Source: an uncultured Bacteroidales bacterium
GTDB taxonomy: Bacteria; Bacteroidota; Bacteroidia; Bacteroidales; Paludibacteraceae
Reading direction: 5' to 3'
DNA: 32,710 bases
NCBI GenBank assembly: GCA_900321005.1
Contig: ONUF01000018.1
Location: 1 to 32,710, forward strand
Every line of letters starts with the position of its first letter. Position 1 is the first letter of the stretch. Below the pieces are notes generated by a model. The model was not told the DNA's origin. It worked only from the letters and a program-made list of their open reading frames with translations, and ran no database searches. The position numbers were made by a program, and so were the translations under genes. Shown here piece after piece: positions 16,122 through 24,900 of the stretch.

Positions 16122-17297
16122 GTGAAGTATATCTTCATCAATATATGGCGTGTACTGCTGCGCGAACTTCATATGATGTTCGCCCGCCCGCTGTACCTGT
16201 TTGCGTCGGTGGGTGTGATGCTGCTGTCGACCTTCTTCTTCCTTACCTTGATGCAAGGCGGTAGTGCGGAGAAGATGCCGGTGGCGGTCGTCGATCTCGA
16301 CCAGACCTCTATCTCACGGCGCCTGATACACGAGATGCAGGCGACGCCTTCGGTGGATATCCAACTCATCACGAACTCGTACCCTGAGGCCCGCGAGGCG
16401 ATGCAGCAAGGGCGCATATACGGTATCTTCGTCATCCCCGAGTGTTTCTACGACGAACTCGTCAGTTTCAAGCGGCCGAAGATGGATTTCTATGTGACGA
16501 ACGCCTATACGGTGGGCGGTAACACGGCGTACAAACAGATGCTGACGATGGTCAACCTCACGTCCGGTGCGTTCCAGCGCGAGGTGTTGCGCAAGAAAGG
16601 GCTGCCCGACGAGATCATCATGCACCGCATCCAACCGCTGGCTATCGAGGGACATATGATCGCCAACCCTTGGGGCAACTACTCGGTCTATCTGGTGAGT
16701 ACTATCCTGCCAGGTATTCTGGGTCTTATATGTCTGATGCTGACCATCTTTGCGATTGGTTTTGAACTCAAGATGCGTACCTCGCACGCTTGGCTCAAGG
16801 CCGCGGGAGGTAATTACACGGTGGCGATGATCGGCAAACTGATCCCGTACACGCTCATCTATATCATCCTCGGCGTCGGTTGCCATATCATCCTTTATCG
16901 CTTTACTGGATTCCCGGTCTACGGTAGCCACAGCCGCCTGATGTTCGGTTTGCTGCTGTTTATCTTCGCGATGGAAGGACTAGGAATCACCCTGATAGGC
17001 CTGTTACCCACCCTGCGCGACGCCCTCTCGATCGGTGCGCTGTACTCCATGTTGGGTTTCTCGCTCTCAGGTTTCACCTATCCGCAGATGTCGATGTTGG
17101 CGCCGGTGAAAGCACTCAGTTATATGGAACCGCTGCGGCATTATTACCTCATCTACGTCAACGAAGCGTTGATGGCCGCGCCGGTGGAGAACAGTATCCC
17201 GCATATGCTGGCGCTCACGGCTTTTATGCTTGCCTCGCTCTTTGTCGCCCCGCGCTTGTGTAACGCACTCATTTATCAGAACTACCCGCTCAAATGA
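16122..17297 (+). CDS. ABC-2 type permease, first of a pair (YhhJ/YbhR-like)
   Basis: An inner-membrane exporter permease. The 391-residue product has an N-terminal helix (about residues 25-45), a large extracytoplasmic domain with PVAVVDLDQTSISRRLI typical of ABC-2 type 3 permeases, and a C-terminal cluster of five helices. The start is a GTG (VKYIFINIW); no ATG is positioned better. It overlaps the next permease by 4 bases (ATGA). No gene for an ATP-binding subunit is next to it, so either an unlinked ATPase is shared or the pair works without a dedicated one. Confidence 0.88.
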   Translation: MKYIFINIWRVLLRELHMMFARPLYLFASVGVMLLSTFFFLTLMQGGSAEKMPVAVVDLDQTSISRRLIHEMQATPSVDIQLITNSYPEAREAMQQGRIYGIFVIPECFYDELVSFKRPKMDFYVTNAYTVGGNTAYKQMLTMVNLTSGAFQREVLRKKGLPDEIIMHRIQPLAIEGHMIANPWGNYSVYLVSTILPGILGLICLMLTIFAIGFELKMRTSHAWLKAAGGNYTVAMIGKLIPYTLIYIILGVGCHIILYRFTGFPVYGSHSRLMFGLLLFIFAMEGLGITLIGLLPTLRDALSIGALYSMLGFSLSGFTYPQMSMLAPVKALSYMEPLRHYYLIYVNEALMAAPVENSIPHMLALTAFMLASLFVAPRLCNALIYQNYPLK

Positions 17298-18499
17298 AAG
17301 AAGTGTTCTATCCCATATTATCCGCTTTCGTGAATGAGCTTCGGCGCATTTTCCGCGATCCGGGCGTGACGGTGATCTTCATCGTCGCGACACTCGCGTA
17401 CCCGCTGATCTACAAGGCGCTCTATTGGAACGAGCAGATCACGAATGTGCCGGTGGCGGTGGTGGACCTGAGCAACAGTCCGCAGAGTAGGGAGTTTCTG
17501 CACCGGTGGAACGCTTCGCCGGATATACGACTGACCCATACCTGCACCTCGATGGCCGAAGCCGAACGGCTGTTGCGGGACCAGAAAGTGCACGGCATCA
17601 TCTATTTCCCGCGGGACTTCGCGAACCAACTGGCCGATCCGCTGGGACAGGCCCATATCTCGCTCTATTGCGACATGTCGTCCTTCCTCTATATGAAGGC
17701 AATCTACCTCAGTTGCAACAACGTCATGCTGGAGTCCATGCGCAATATCCAGATCGACCGCTATGAGCAGATGGGTATGGATAAAGAGTTCGCGTGGGCA
17801 TTGGTTCAAGACGCGCCTTATACGGAGACAGCACTCTTCACGCCCACCGGAGGCTACGGTTCGTTCCTCATTCCGGCGGTACTCGTGCTTATTCTCCACC
17901 AGACCCTTTTCTTCGGCATCTGTATGCTCGGTGGCACGGCGCGCGAGGAGGGACTGGATCAGTATTCGATTCGCAGTCTGATTGGTCGGTCGATCGCGTA
18001 TTTCCTGATTTACTACGCCCTGGCGGCGATATTACTCGGTTTCTTCCCGCGCTTGTTCGGTATTCCGCATATCGGCGCGATCGGCGACATATTATTGCTG
18101 ATGATTCCCTATATCTTGGCCATCGTCTTCTTCTCGCTATGCGTGTCGGTTTTTATCCGCAATCGTGAATCAGGGTTGGTGTTGCTGATTTCCACTTCTT
18201 TGATTTTCCTTTTCATGGCGGGTATCTCCTGGCCGAAAGAAATGATACCTTCCGCATGGCGCTACCTCTCGTTCTTCATTCCTTACACTTGGGGCGCACA
18301 CGGATTTATCCATATTAACTCGATGGGCGCGACGCTCTGGCAGACACGCATGGAGTATTTCGCGCTCTGGGGACTCACGGTCGGCTATTTTGCACTCGCT
18401 TGCATATTGTTCTACATCAAAAATATTCGAAATCATGACGGAGCAACAGATAGAAGCTCGTGCCCAACGGGCGACAGAACTCTTCAAGCAGGGCTTTAA
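17294..18499 (+). CDS. ABC-2 type permease, second of a pair
   Basis: A paralogue of the preceding permease with the same plan: an N-terminal helix, the extracytoplasmic PVAVVDLSNSPQSREFL domain, and five C-terminal helices (from about residue 190). The two probably form a heterodimer. The normal end of the protein appears to be near YIKNIRNH (codons to about 18434). The reading frame runs on 65 bases into the next gene in another frame, adding a polar 20-residue tail with no resemblance to the family. This is an unusually long overlap for this window. Confidence 0.87.
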   Translation: MKEVFYPILSAFVNELRRIFRDPGVTVIFIVATLAYPLIYKALYWNEQITNVPVAVVDLSNSPQSREFLHRWNASPDIRLTHTCTSMAEAERLLRDQKVHGIIYFPRDFANQLADPLGQAHISLYCDMSSFLYMKAIYLSCNNVMLESMRNIQIDRYEQMGMDKEFAWALVQDAPYTETALFTPTGGYGSFLIPAVLVLILHQTLFFGICMLGGTAREEGLDQYSIRSLIGRSIAYFLIYYALAAILLGFFPRLFGIPHIGAIGDILLLMIPYILAIVFFSLCVSVFIRNRESGLVLLISTSLIFLFMAGISWPKEMIPSAWRYLSFFIPYTWGAHGFIHINSMGATLWQTRMEYFALWGLTVGYFALACILFYIKNIRNHDGATDRSSCPTGDRTLQAGL

Positions 18500-18914
18500 C
18501 TGCGCACAAGCGGTTTTTGCTTCCTGCGCGGACTTGTACGGTATCACGGACGAACAACTCGCCCTGCGGCTCTCCGCCTCTTTCGGCGGTGGTATGGGCA
18601 GAATGCGTCTGGTATGTGGTGCGGCCAGCGGTATGTTTATGTTGGCAGGACTCCAAAACGGTAGTGCCACACCTCATGACAACGAGGGCAAAATGGCGAA
18701 CTACGCTTTCGTGCAGCAGTTAGCAGGAGAGTTCAAGGCTAAGTACGGATCGCTCATCTGTGCGGAGTTATTAGGACTTGCGCCGAAAGGGCAATGTAAT
18801 TGCCAACTCGACTTAGACCCACGACCTGCAGAGCGCACATCCGAATATTACGAGAAACGACCCTGCCCGGAGATGATTGCTGAGGCAGTACGAATCTATT
18901 TACGAAGCTTATGA
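18435..18914 (+). CDS. C_GCAxxG_C_C family protein (putative redox protein)
   Basis: A small Cys-rich family of unknown biochemical role, often proposed to be redox-active. The 159-residue product carries conserved blocks: FNCAQAV, FGGGMGR, VCGAASGMFMLAG, ICAELLG, QCNCQ and RPCPEMIAEA. I chose the ATG at 18435 because the family begins with a helix similar to EARAQRATELFKQGFNCAQ. An upstream in-frame ATG at 18390 would lie deep inside the permease. It overlaps the permease by 65 bases and the cysK start by 4 bases. Position before cysK and cysE suggests a link with sulfur metabolism, but this is inference. Confidence 0.82.
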   Translation: MTEQQIEARAQRATELFKQGFNCAQAVFASCADLYGITDEQLALRLSASFGGGMGRMRLVCGAASGMFMLAGLQNGSATPHDNEGKMANYAFVQQLAGEFKAKYGSLICAELLGLAPKGQCNCQLDLDPRPAERTSEYYEKRPCPEMIAEAVRIYLRSL

Positions 18915-19804
18915 TAGTTCAAAATCTGATAGAATTGATTGGTAAGACGCCGATGTTGGAGGTGCAACCGGGTCTGCTGCTCAAATTAGAGCGCTTTAAT
19001 CCCGGTGGTTCGGTCAAGGACCGCACGGCGCTGGCGATGATTGAGGACGCTGAGAAACGCGGTATATTGACACCGGGCGCAACGATTATTGAACCCACGA
19101 GTGGTAACACCGGTGTTGGCCTCGCGTGGATTGGTCGGCTCAAAGGATACAAAGTTATTCTGACGATGCCCGAGACGATGTCCATCGAGCGGCGCAACCT
19201 GCTGGCAGCCTATGGCGCGGAACTTGTGCTCACGCCCGGTGCCGAAGGCATGAAAGGCGCGATAGCGAAGGCTGAGGAGTTACGCGATAACACACCCGGC
19301 GCTATCATCTTGGGGCAGTTTGTGAACCCAGCCAACCCTGCCATCCATTATGCGACAACCGGTCAGGAGATATGGGAAGACACCTGCGGCCAAGTGGATG
19401 TGTTCATTGCCGGTGTAGGCACAGGTGGCACGGTCAGCGGAGTAGGGCGTGCGCTCAAAGAGAAGAATATGCTCGTGGAGATTATCGCTGTCGAACCCGC
19501 TTCGTCTCCCGTCTTGTCCGGTGGCCAACCCGGTCCGCATAAGATACAAGGTATCGGTGCAGGTTTTGTGCCTGACACCTATCAGGCGAGTTTTATAGAC
19601 CGTGTGATACCGGTCACGAACGAAGATGCGATGGACGCGGCGCGGACACTCGCCAAGAACCATGGTCTGCTCGTCGGCATCTCTTCCGGCGCGGCGTTTG
19701 CTGCGGCGCTGCAGCTGAGTGCACAACCTGAATACAAAGATAAAACGATTGTTGTCCTCTTGCCCGACACAGGAGAAAGATACCTGTCGGTGATTGGAAA
19801 TTAA
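18911..19804 (+). CDS. cysK: Cysteine synthase (O-acetylserine sulfhydrylase)
   Basis: A PLP enzyme making L-cysteine from O-acetylserine and sulfide in the cytoplasm. The 297-residue product has the PLP lysine K36 in GGSVKDRTA and the substrate loop TSGNTG (residues 63-68). It also has GVGTGGTVSG (PLP phosphate binding), the GIGAGFVP segment and SSGAAFAA. The length is slightly short for CysK (usually about 305-315). It overlaps the previous gene by 4 bases and is followed by cysE after 31 bases, giving a compact cysteine-synthesis module. Confidence 0.96.
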   Translation: MIVQNLIELIGKTPMLEVQPGLLLKLERFNPGGSVKDRTALAMIEDAEKRGILTPGATIIEPTSGNTGVGLAWIGRLKGYKVILTMPETMSIERRNLLAAYGAELVLTPGAEGMKGAIAKAEELRDNTPGAIILGQFVNPANPAIHYATTGQEIWEDTCGQVDVFIAGVGTGGTVSGVGRALKEKNMLVEIIAVEPASSPVLSGGQPGPHKIQGIGAGFVPDTYQASFIDRVIPVTNEDAMDAARTLAKNHGLLVGISSGAAFAAALQLSAQPEYKDKTIVVLLPDTGERYLSVIGN

Positions 19805-19835
19805 GAATTAAGAATTAAAAATTAAGAATTATAAA
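19801..19835. repeat. Heptamer array between cysK and cysE
   Basis: Units TTAAGAA, TTAAGAA, TTAAAAA, TTAAGAA, TTATAAA. The array contains the cysK stop codon and fills the whole gap. The TTG start of cysE falls exactly where the sixth unit would begin. Confidence 0.85.
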
Positions 19836-20522
19836 TTGAACGGATTAATTAACATAGCGCAACTGAAACAACTCGTGCTCTATCTGCAAGGCGAGGTGTT
19901 TCCTGAGTATTATCCGTCCGTGGAGCGTCCGAAAGATCTGTGTCTGCCGGAGGCTTTCTGGGCACAGATACCGGAAATCAAACGACTCATCAACACCGAT
20001 GTGGATGCCGTGCTGCATAATGACCCCGCAGTAACGGACCGCGGCGAAGTGATTCTTTCTTATCCGCTCCAATATGCGATGATTCATTACCGCGCGGCGC
20101 ATGTACTCTACCAACTCGGCGTGCCGCGTATTCCGCGTATGTTGACCGAATTGGCGCACAGCCGAACCGGCATAGACATCCATCCTGCTGCACAGATCGG
20201 TGAGTATTTCTGCATAGACCACGGTACCGGTGTCGTCATCGGCGAGACAGCTATCATCGGTTCACATGTGGTGCTCTATCAGGGTGTCACGCTCGGTGCG
20301 AAAAATTTCGAATACGATGCAGAGGGCAGACCCAAAGATATCCCGCGTCATCCGATTTTGGAGGACCATGTCACCGTCTATTCCAATACTTCTATCCTTG
20401 GCCGTGTACGTATAGGCCATGACACCGTTGTTGGCGGTAACATATGGCTCACACAGGACGTGCCGGCCAACAGCATCGTGTTGCAAAGTACGCCGGAAAT
20501 ACGAATAAAGAATAAAGCATAA
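19836..20522 (+). CDS. cysE: Serine O-acetyltransferase
   Basis: Makes O-acetylserine from serine and acetyl-CoA, the substrate of CysK. The 228-residue product has an N-terminal helical region (shorter than in E. coli CysE, 273 residues) and a C-terminal left-handed beta-helix of hexapeptide repeats. The active-site block is GIDIHPAAQIG, FCIDHGTGVVIGETA and VLYQGVTLGA. The start is TTG, in register with the heptamer array; no in-frame ATG upstream was found. The C-terminus (EIRIKNKA) is encoded by another heptamer array and does not end in the Ile that in classical CysE inserts into CysK. Confidence 0.93.
   Translation: MNGLINIAQLKQLVLYLQGEVFPEYYPSVERPKDLCLPEAFWAQIPEIKRLINTDVDAVLHNDPAVTDRGEVILSYPLQYAMIHYRAAHVLYQLGVPRIPRMLTELAHSRTGIDIHPAAQIGEYFCIDHGTGVVIGETAIIGSHVVLYQGVTLGAKNFEYDAEGRPKDIPRHPILEDHVTVYSNTSILGRVRIGHDTVVGGNIWLTQDVPANSIVLQSTPEIRIKNKA
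20502..20522. repeat. Heptamer array forming the end of cysE
   Basis: Three units: CGAATAA, AGAATAA, AGCATAA. The last unit supplies the stop codon and the array encodes the final residues RIKNKA. Confidence 0.65.
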
Positions 20523-20527
20523 ATACC

Positions 20528-21886
20528 ATGAAATATTTTTTAGCCATCATCGGCGGAGGCCCTGCGGGCTATACAGCCGCGGAGAAAGCTTCCAAGGCAG
20601 GTAAAGATGTAGTGCTCTTTGAGCAAAACGCCGTAGGCGGCACCTGCCTCAATGTGGGTTGTATTCCCACCAAGTCCTTGCTCTATGGTGCCAAGCAGTA
20701 CTATAACGCGACGCACGCCACCAAATACGGTGTCACGGCGGAAAATGTGGCCTTCGATTTTGCAGCCATGCAGAAACGCAAGACCATCGTCGTTCGCAAA
20801 CTGGTTGCCGGTATCAAGCAACGGCTGAATAACGAACATTGTACCCTTGTCAGCGGCTTTGCCAAAGTAATCAGTTGTCAGCCTTCAGTTGTCAGCATAG
20901 AGTGCAACGGCGAGACCTACGAAGCCGAAAACCTCATGATCTGTACGGGTTCTACGAACTTCGTGCCGCCTATTCCGGGTATCAAGGATAATCCTGCTAT
21001 TTGGGACAGTACCGATGCACTCGCTGCGACTGAACTGCCGAAATCGATTATTATTGTTGGCGGTGGCGTCATCGGAATGGAGTTCGCGACGCTCTACCAT
21101 GAACTCGGCGTGCCCGTAACGGTCATCGAAGCCATGCCTACTATCCTGCCGAATCTGGACCCAGATGTCGTACAAATCCTGCTCGATAAATACCGCAAAG
21201 CCGGAATCAATATCCTTACGTCCACCAAAGTGACGAAGATAGAAGGTAACGATGTGTACGTGGAGAGTAGCATAAAGGATGCTGAAAAGTCTAGGATTAC
21301 CAGCACAAAGGTCTTGGTTAGTGTCGGTAGAAGAGCGAACCTCAACGGTCTCGAGGCATTGAACGACCTTGAACTCAACCGCGGGGCGATTGTGATTGAT
21401 GATTTCTGTAAGACGAACCTGCCGAACGTCTATGCTTGCGGCGATGTCACGGGTAAGATTATGTTGGCGCATGTGGCTGCACGCCAAGCCGAAGTGGCTG
21501 TCGGTCGTATGTTGAAGCAGATTCCGCTGCAGCGTATTGCGTACAATGCGATTCCGTCGGTGGTCTATACCAATCCCGAGATTGCGTCGGTCGGTATCAC
21601 CGAGGCGCAAGCGGCAGAGATGAACATACCTATAGAAGTGAACAAACTGCCGATGACTTTCTCCGGTCGCTTCATGGCGGAGAACGAAGGAGAGACGGGG
21701 CTGTGCAAAGTAATAACAGACGCCAAGAACCATTCGATCCTTGGCGTCCATCTTATCGGTAATCCGTGTTCAGAATTTATCGCGGCGGCTTCTTTTGCGG
21801 TGCGTATGGGTTATACCACGGCGGAATTCCAACAAGTGGTTTTCCCGCATCCTACCGTCAGCGAGATCTTACACGAAGCGATTTAG
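20528..21886 (+). CDS. lpdA: Dihydrolipoyl dehydrogenase
   Basis: The FAD-dependent E3 that reoxidises dihydrolipoamide with NAD+ in 2-oxoacid dehydrogenase or glycine cleavage complexes. The 452-residue product has the N-terminal FAD motif GGGPAG, the redox disulfide C40-x4-C45 (GGTCLNVGCIPTK), the NAD motif VGGGVIGMEFA, the CGDVTG FAD block and the C-terminal catalytic pair H441 and E446 (PHPTVSE). No E1 or E2 subunit genes are nearby. A heptamer array (20868-20895) encodes the VISCQPSVVS segment in frame. Its 3' end overlaps the convergent barrel gene by 3 bases. Confidence 0.95.
   Translation: MKYFLAIIGGGPAGYTAAEKASKAGKDVVLFEQNAVGGTCLNVGCIPTKSLLYGAKQYYNATHATKYGVTAENVAFDFAAMQKRKTIVVRKLVAGIKQRLNNEHCTLVSGFAKVISCQPSVVSIECNGETYEAENLMICTGSTNFVPPIPGIKDNPAIWDSTDALAATELPKSIIIVGGGVIGMEFATLYHELGVPVTVIEAMPTILPNLDPDVVQILLDKYRKAGINILTSTKVTKIEGNDVYVESSIKDAEKSRITSTKVLVSVGRRANLNGLEALNDLELNRGAIVIDDFCKTNLPNVYACGDVTGKIMLAHVAARQAEVAVGRMLKQIPLQRIAYNAIPSVVYTNPEIASVGITEAQAAEMNIPIEVNKLPMTFSGRFMAENEGETGLCKVITDAKNHSILGVHLIGNPCSEFIAAASFAVRMGYTTAEFQQVVFPHPTVSEILHEAI
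20868..20895. repeat. Heptamer array inside lpdA
   Basis: Units TAATCAG, TTGTCAG, CCTTCAG, TTGTCAG. It encodes VISCQPSVVS between the FAD-domain strands and keeps the frame. Confidence 0.75.
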
Positions 21887-23328
21887 AAGTTGTACTTCGT
21901 CATGAGTTGCACGCGGTGGTTGGTCACCCAGTGCAGGTTGGTCTTGGCGATTCCGTACAGGTTGGTGGTACCGGCTTGTCCGTATTGCACGGAGGTGATC
22001 TCGTACTCCAGACCTAACTGGAACTTGCCAATTGTATAGAGCAGGGTGGGTGACAGACGCCACATCCGGTTCATGTTGTTGGCGCGAGGCGTATATAAAT
22101 CATCCGGGTGGCCGTCATGGTTACCATCGTAGAGCGCTTCTTTCGTTCCGAGATTCTCAATATATCCGGCAAAGAGAATACCCTGCAGTTTCTGCGGGTG
22201 TTTGTCTTCCTGCGCCCCTATTTTGCCGCCATACACGATACTCAGCCATGAGGACGATGCGCGGAGCGGCGTATATTCCCACGAGCCATCGGCGTTCTTG
22301 GCTTTCACACCGTAGCCGCTGTTGAGGTTCATGTGTTCGCCAGCCTCCGAGAAGATGGTCTTCGCTTTGATCGAGAACTCGCCTTTCTTGTATTGCAGGT
22401 AGAGGAAAGGCGAAGCGGTGGTAATACGGTCCTTGACCCTGACGGAAACCGAATTTCCTGCTACATCAACCGCACCTATCTGTCTGGGTTTGATACTCAG
22501 TACATCGGCACCGGCACGAAGCAGGAAACCGTTGGTGTGAACGCTCAGGCCTAAATAGGCTTCCGGCGTCTTGCTGTACATGATAAAATCAGCGGCTTGG
22601 ACGGCTGCACCGGTGGTTGATGGACCGACGGAGCAGTATTGCATCTGCCATAACAGAGAACCCGTGAGGGTGACATATTTACCCAGACGAGCATCCATCT
22701 TTACTTGCGGCGAGCGGTTGAATGGTCCGAAGGGAGCACCGGAAGCCAGCGAGATGACGTCGCAGAGATCTGCGGCCATCGGATGCCATGTCTGACCAAT
22801 CGTCAGATCGACACGCGCAAAGTCCTTGCCGTTCATCTTCAGGCTGTCCCAGCCGAGGGTCAGGTATGCCTGACGCAGGCGGAACTGTGCCACACCGGTA
22901 ACGGGGTGATAGACTTTCGTACTCAAGCCCGTATAGAAATCCGCTTCGATCTTCGCGCCGAACTCCGTGTTGCGCCATTTATATCCAACGATATTGACAC
23001 CTACACGGGTGGTCAAACTCAGGAAACGGAAGGTACTTACGGCGTTCAGGTCTTGGCGTGCCACACCCGTCATGTATTGTTCGCCTTCCGCTTGGTTCCA
23101 TGCCTCGTCATACGGCTGGTAGTTATATAAATCACCGGTGCCGGACATGGACTCGCGGCTGTCAAATACGAAATAGTTACGCACAAATCCGTACGGTTTG
23201 AAATGCTGCTTGAGGTGCGATTTTACCGCCTCTTTCTTCTCCGCTTTCTGCGCTTCTTTGCTTACTTCCTGTGCCCAAACCGGAACAAGAAGCAAAGAAC
23301 AAAGCGCTATTAATAGGTACTTTTTCAT
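21883..23328 (-). CDS. Outer-membrane beta-barrel (porin-like) protein
   Basis: A predicted outer-membrane channel. The 481-residue product has a signal peptide (MKKYLLIALCSLLLVPVWA, cleaved before QEVSK). A short Lys/Glu-rich segment follows, then many alternating amphipathic strands (for example FRLRQAYLTLGWDSL and PFLYLQYKKGEFSIKAKTIF), and the protein ends in an aromatic residue (MTKYNF) as barrel proteins do. It lies 19 bases behind the DASS transporter gene, which suggests that it is the outer-membrane partner for uptake of the same anion. It overlaps lpdA at the 3' end. The family name is not certain. Confidence 0.8.
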   Translation of the reverse strand: MKKYLLIALCSLLLVPVWAQEVSKEAQKAEKKEAVKSHLKQHFKPYGFVRNYFVFDSRESMSGTGDLYNYQPYDEAWNQAEGEQYMTGVARQDLNAVSTFRFLSLTTRVGVNIVGYKWRNTEFGAKIEADFYTGLSTKVYHPVTGVAQFRLRQAYLTLGWDSLKMNGKDFARVDLTIGQTWHPMAADLCDVISLASGAPFGPFNRSPQVKMDARLGKYVTLTGSLLWQMQYCSVGPSTTGAAVQAADFIMYSKTPEAYLGLSVHTNGFLLRAGADVLSIKPRQIGAVDVAGNSVSVRVKDRITTASPFLYLQYKKGEFSIKAKTIFSEAGEHMNLNSGYGVKAKNADGSWEYTPLRASSSWLSIVYGGKIGAQEDKHPQKLQGILFAGYIENLGTKEALYDGNHDGHPDDLYTPRANNMNRMWRLSPTLLYTIGKFQLGLEYEITSVQYGQAGTTNLYGIAKTNLHWVTNHRVQLMTKYNF

Positions 23329-23330
23329 AC

Positions 23331-23351
23331 TGATTACTGATTACTGATTAC
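23331..23351. repeat. TGATTAC heptamer array between the DASS and barrel genes
   Basis: Three exact TGATTAC units fill the gap and supply the stop codon of the DASS gene on the minus strand. The same heptamer occurs five times at 28504-28538, on the coding strand in that case. Confidence 0.85.
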
Positions 23352-24754
23352 TTAAACGGGAATACTAATAGCACAGCGTATGAAGCCACGATACCTAACA
23401 GACCGATAATCAGGCCCACTTTGATCATCTCGTTCGTCTTGATAAGACCCGTCGAGCATGCGATAGCGTTCGGTGGCGTAGAGATCGGGAAGAGCATAGC
23501 GAACGATGTCGAAGCGGCTACGCAGACGAGCAAGGTCGTCACGCCGCCCAGACCGGCGAGGTTATCGGCCATCGCGCTACCTACTACTGCCAGAATCGGC
23601 ACCAAGAGGTTCGCAGCCGAAGAGTTAGCGATGAAGTTACTGAGCAGCCATCCGAGCAGACCGGCGATAACCAATACTGCGATAGCCGACCAGTTACCGA
23701 ACGGAATAGCTTCTACCAGCGCAGCTGCCAAGCCCGTCTTGTTAAGGGCAGTACCCAGCGCAAAACCACCGGCTACCATCCACAGCACATGCCAGTCAAT
23801 CTTCGCGAAGTCTTCACGCGTGAAGATACCCAGCACAGCGTATACCGCAAACGGAATAAGCGCTACTACGTTGGAGTTTAACTTCGTTAACTCACCCGTC
23901 ATCCAGAGGAGAATCGTACCCAGGAAGGTAATGGTTACCGTCCAGAATTTCCAATCGCGCTCGGTTTCACCGTGGATCTTAATCTCGATTTTCTCGGCCT
24001 TGAACGGATATAGGTGCTGGAGCAGCCACCATGCGAAGAGAATCATAAAGATCACTACCGGCACAAAGCGGAACATCCATGCCGCAAACCCGATCTCGAT
24101 TCCGTTGGAAGCCAATTGACCGATTGCAATCGCATTCGGAGGCGTACCAATCGGCGTACCCAAACCACCGATATTGGCGGCAATAGGAATAGCCATCGCC
24201 AAGCTCATACGACCACCTCCGTCAGCAGGTAAGGTCTTGATTACCGGCGCTAAGAAGGCCAACATCATCGCCGCGGTAGCGGTGTTACTCATGAACATCG
24301 ACATCACGCTGATAAGCGTCAAGAAGCCGAGCAATACCATGCTCGGTTTGGTGCCGAAAGGCTTGAGCAAGATACGCGCCAGATAGACATCCAAGCCCAC
24401 TTTGCTCGCCGCGATTGCCAATACGAATCCACCCAAGAAGAGCATGATAATCGGGTCGGCAAACGAAGCCATGAGTTCTTTGAAATTCACCAAATCACCC
24501 ATCTCGGGTTTGGTAAAACCTTTGTTCGAGACCGCGAGCAACAGCAGCACAATCGTACTCACAGAGGTCGCCCAAGCCGGGATGATCTCGAACATCCACA
24601 TCAGCGCCGCGTAGCAGAAGATCGCAATCGTGCGCTGCTGAACTACCGTCAATCCGTCGATATGAAACATCGATGCCGGCGCAAACCACAAAAAGAGCAC
24701 CGCCAGTATCGTCAACGGCAGTAAGACATACGTTTTAACGTTAAACGTTTTCAT
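23348..24754 (-). CDS. DASS/SLC13-family Na+-coupled anion transporter
   Basis: An inner-membrane symporter for dicarboxylates (such as succinate), citrate or sulfate, driven by Na+. The 468-residue product has two inverted-repeat halves with the Na+-site signatures SNTATAAMM and ANSSAANLL, and the paired loops GTPIGTPPNAI and PISTPPNAIAC. About 11-12 hydrophobic segments are seen. Succinate and other C4 acids would fit an organism with Na+-NQR and methylmalonyl-CoA mutase, but substrate cannot be read from these motifs. It leads the barrel gene in a two-gene operon. Confidence 0.92.
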   Translation of the reverse strand: MKTFNVKTYVLLPLTILAVLFLWFAPASMFHIDGLTVVQQRTIAIFCYAALMWMFEIIPAWATSVSTIVLLLLAVSNKGFTKPEMGDLVNFKELMASFADPIIMLFLGGFVLAIAASKVGLDVYLARILLKPFGTKPSMVLLGFLTLISVMSMFMSNTATAAMMLAFLAPVIKTLPADGGGRMSLAMAIPIAANIGGLGTPIGTPPNAIAIGQLASNGIEIGFAAWMFRFVPVVIFMILFAWWLLQHLYPFKAEKIEIKIHGETERDWKFWTVTITFLGTILLWMTGELTKLNSNVVALIPFAVYAVLGIFTREDFAKIDWHVLWMVAGGFALGTALNKTGLAAALVEAIPFGNWSAIAVLVIAGLLGWLLSNFIANSSAANLLVPILAVVGSAMADNLAGLGGVTTLLVCVAASTSFAMLFPISTPPNAIACSTGLIKTNEMIKVGLIIGLLGIVASYAVLLVFPFK

Positions 24755-24840
24755 TTTTTATACCTTATACTAAACTTTGATTGTCGTTATAAATCGTCCC
24801 GCGAATACGGCCAAAACGGCTTTTTTAGCAAAAACGGGTG

Positions 24841-24872
24841 CAAAAGTACAACTTTTTCTCCATATATGCAAA
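24841..24872 (-). promoter_or_regulatory. Bacteroidota-type promoter of the DASS-barrel operon
   Basis: On the minus strand TTTGCATATATG starts at 24872 and the -7 element TACTTTTG covers 24848-24841, with a 20-nt spacer. The leader to the start at 24754 is about 80 nt. It diverges from the nuclease promoter. Confidence 0.78.
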
Positions 24873-24900
24873 TTTTTTTTGTAAAAAAAATGTTTTGTTA

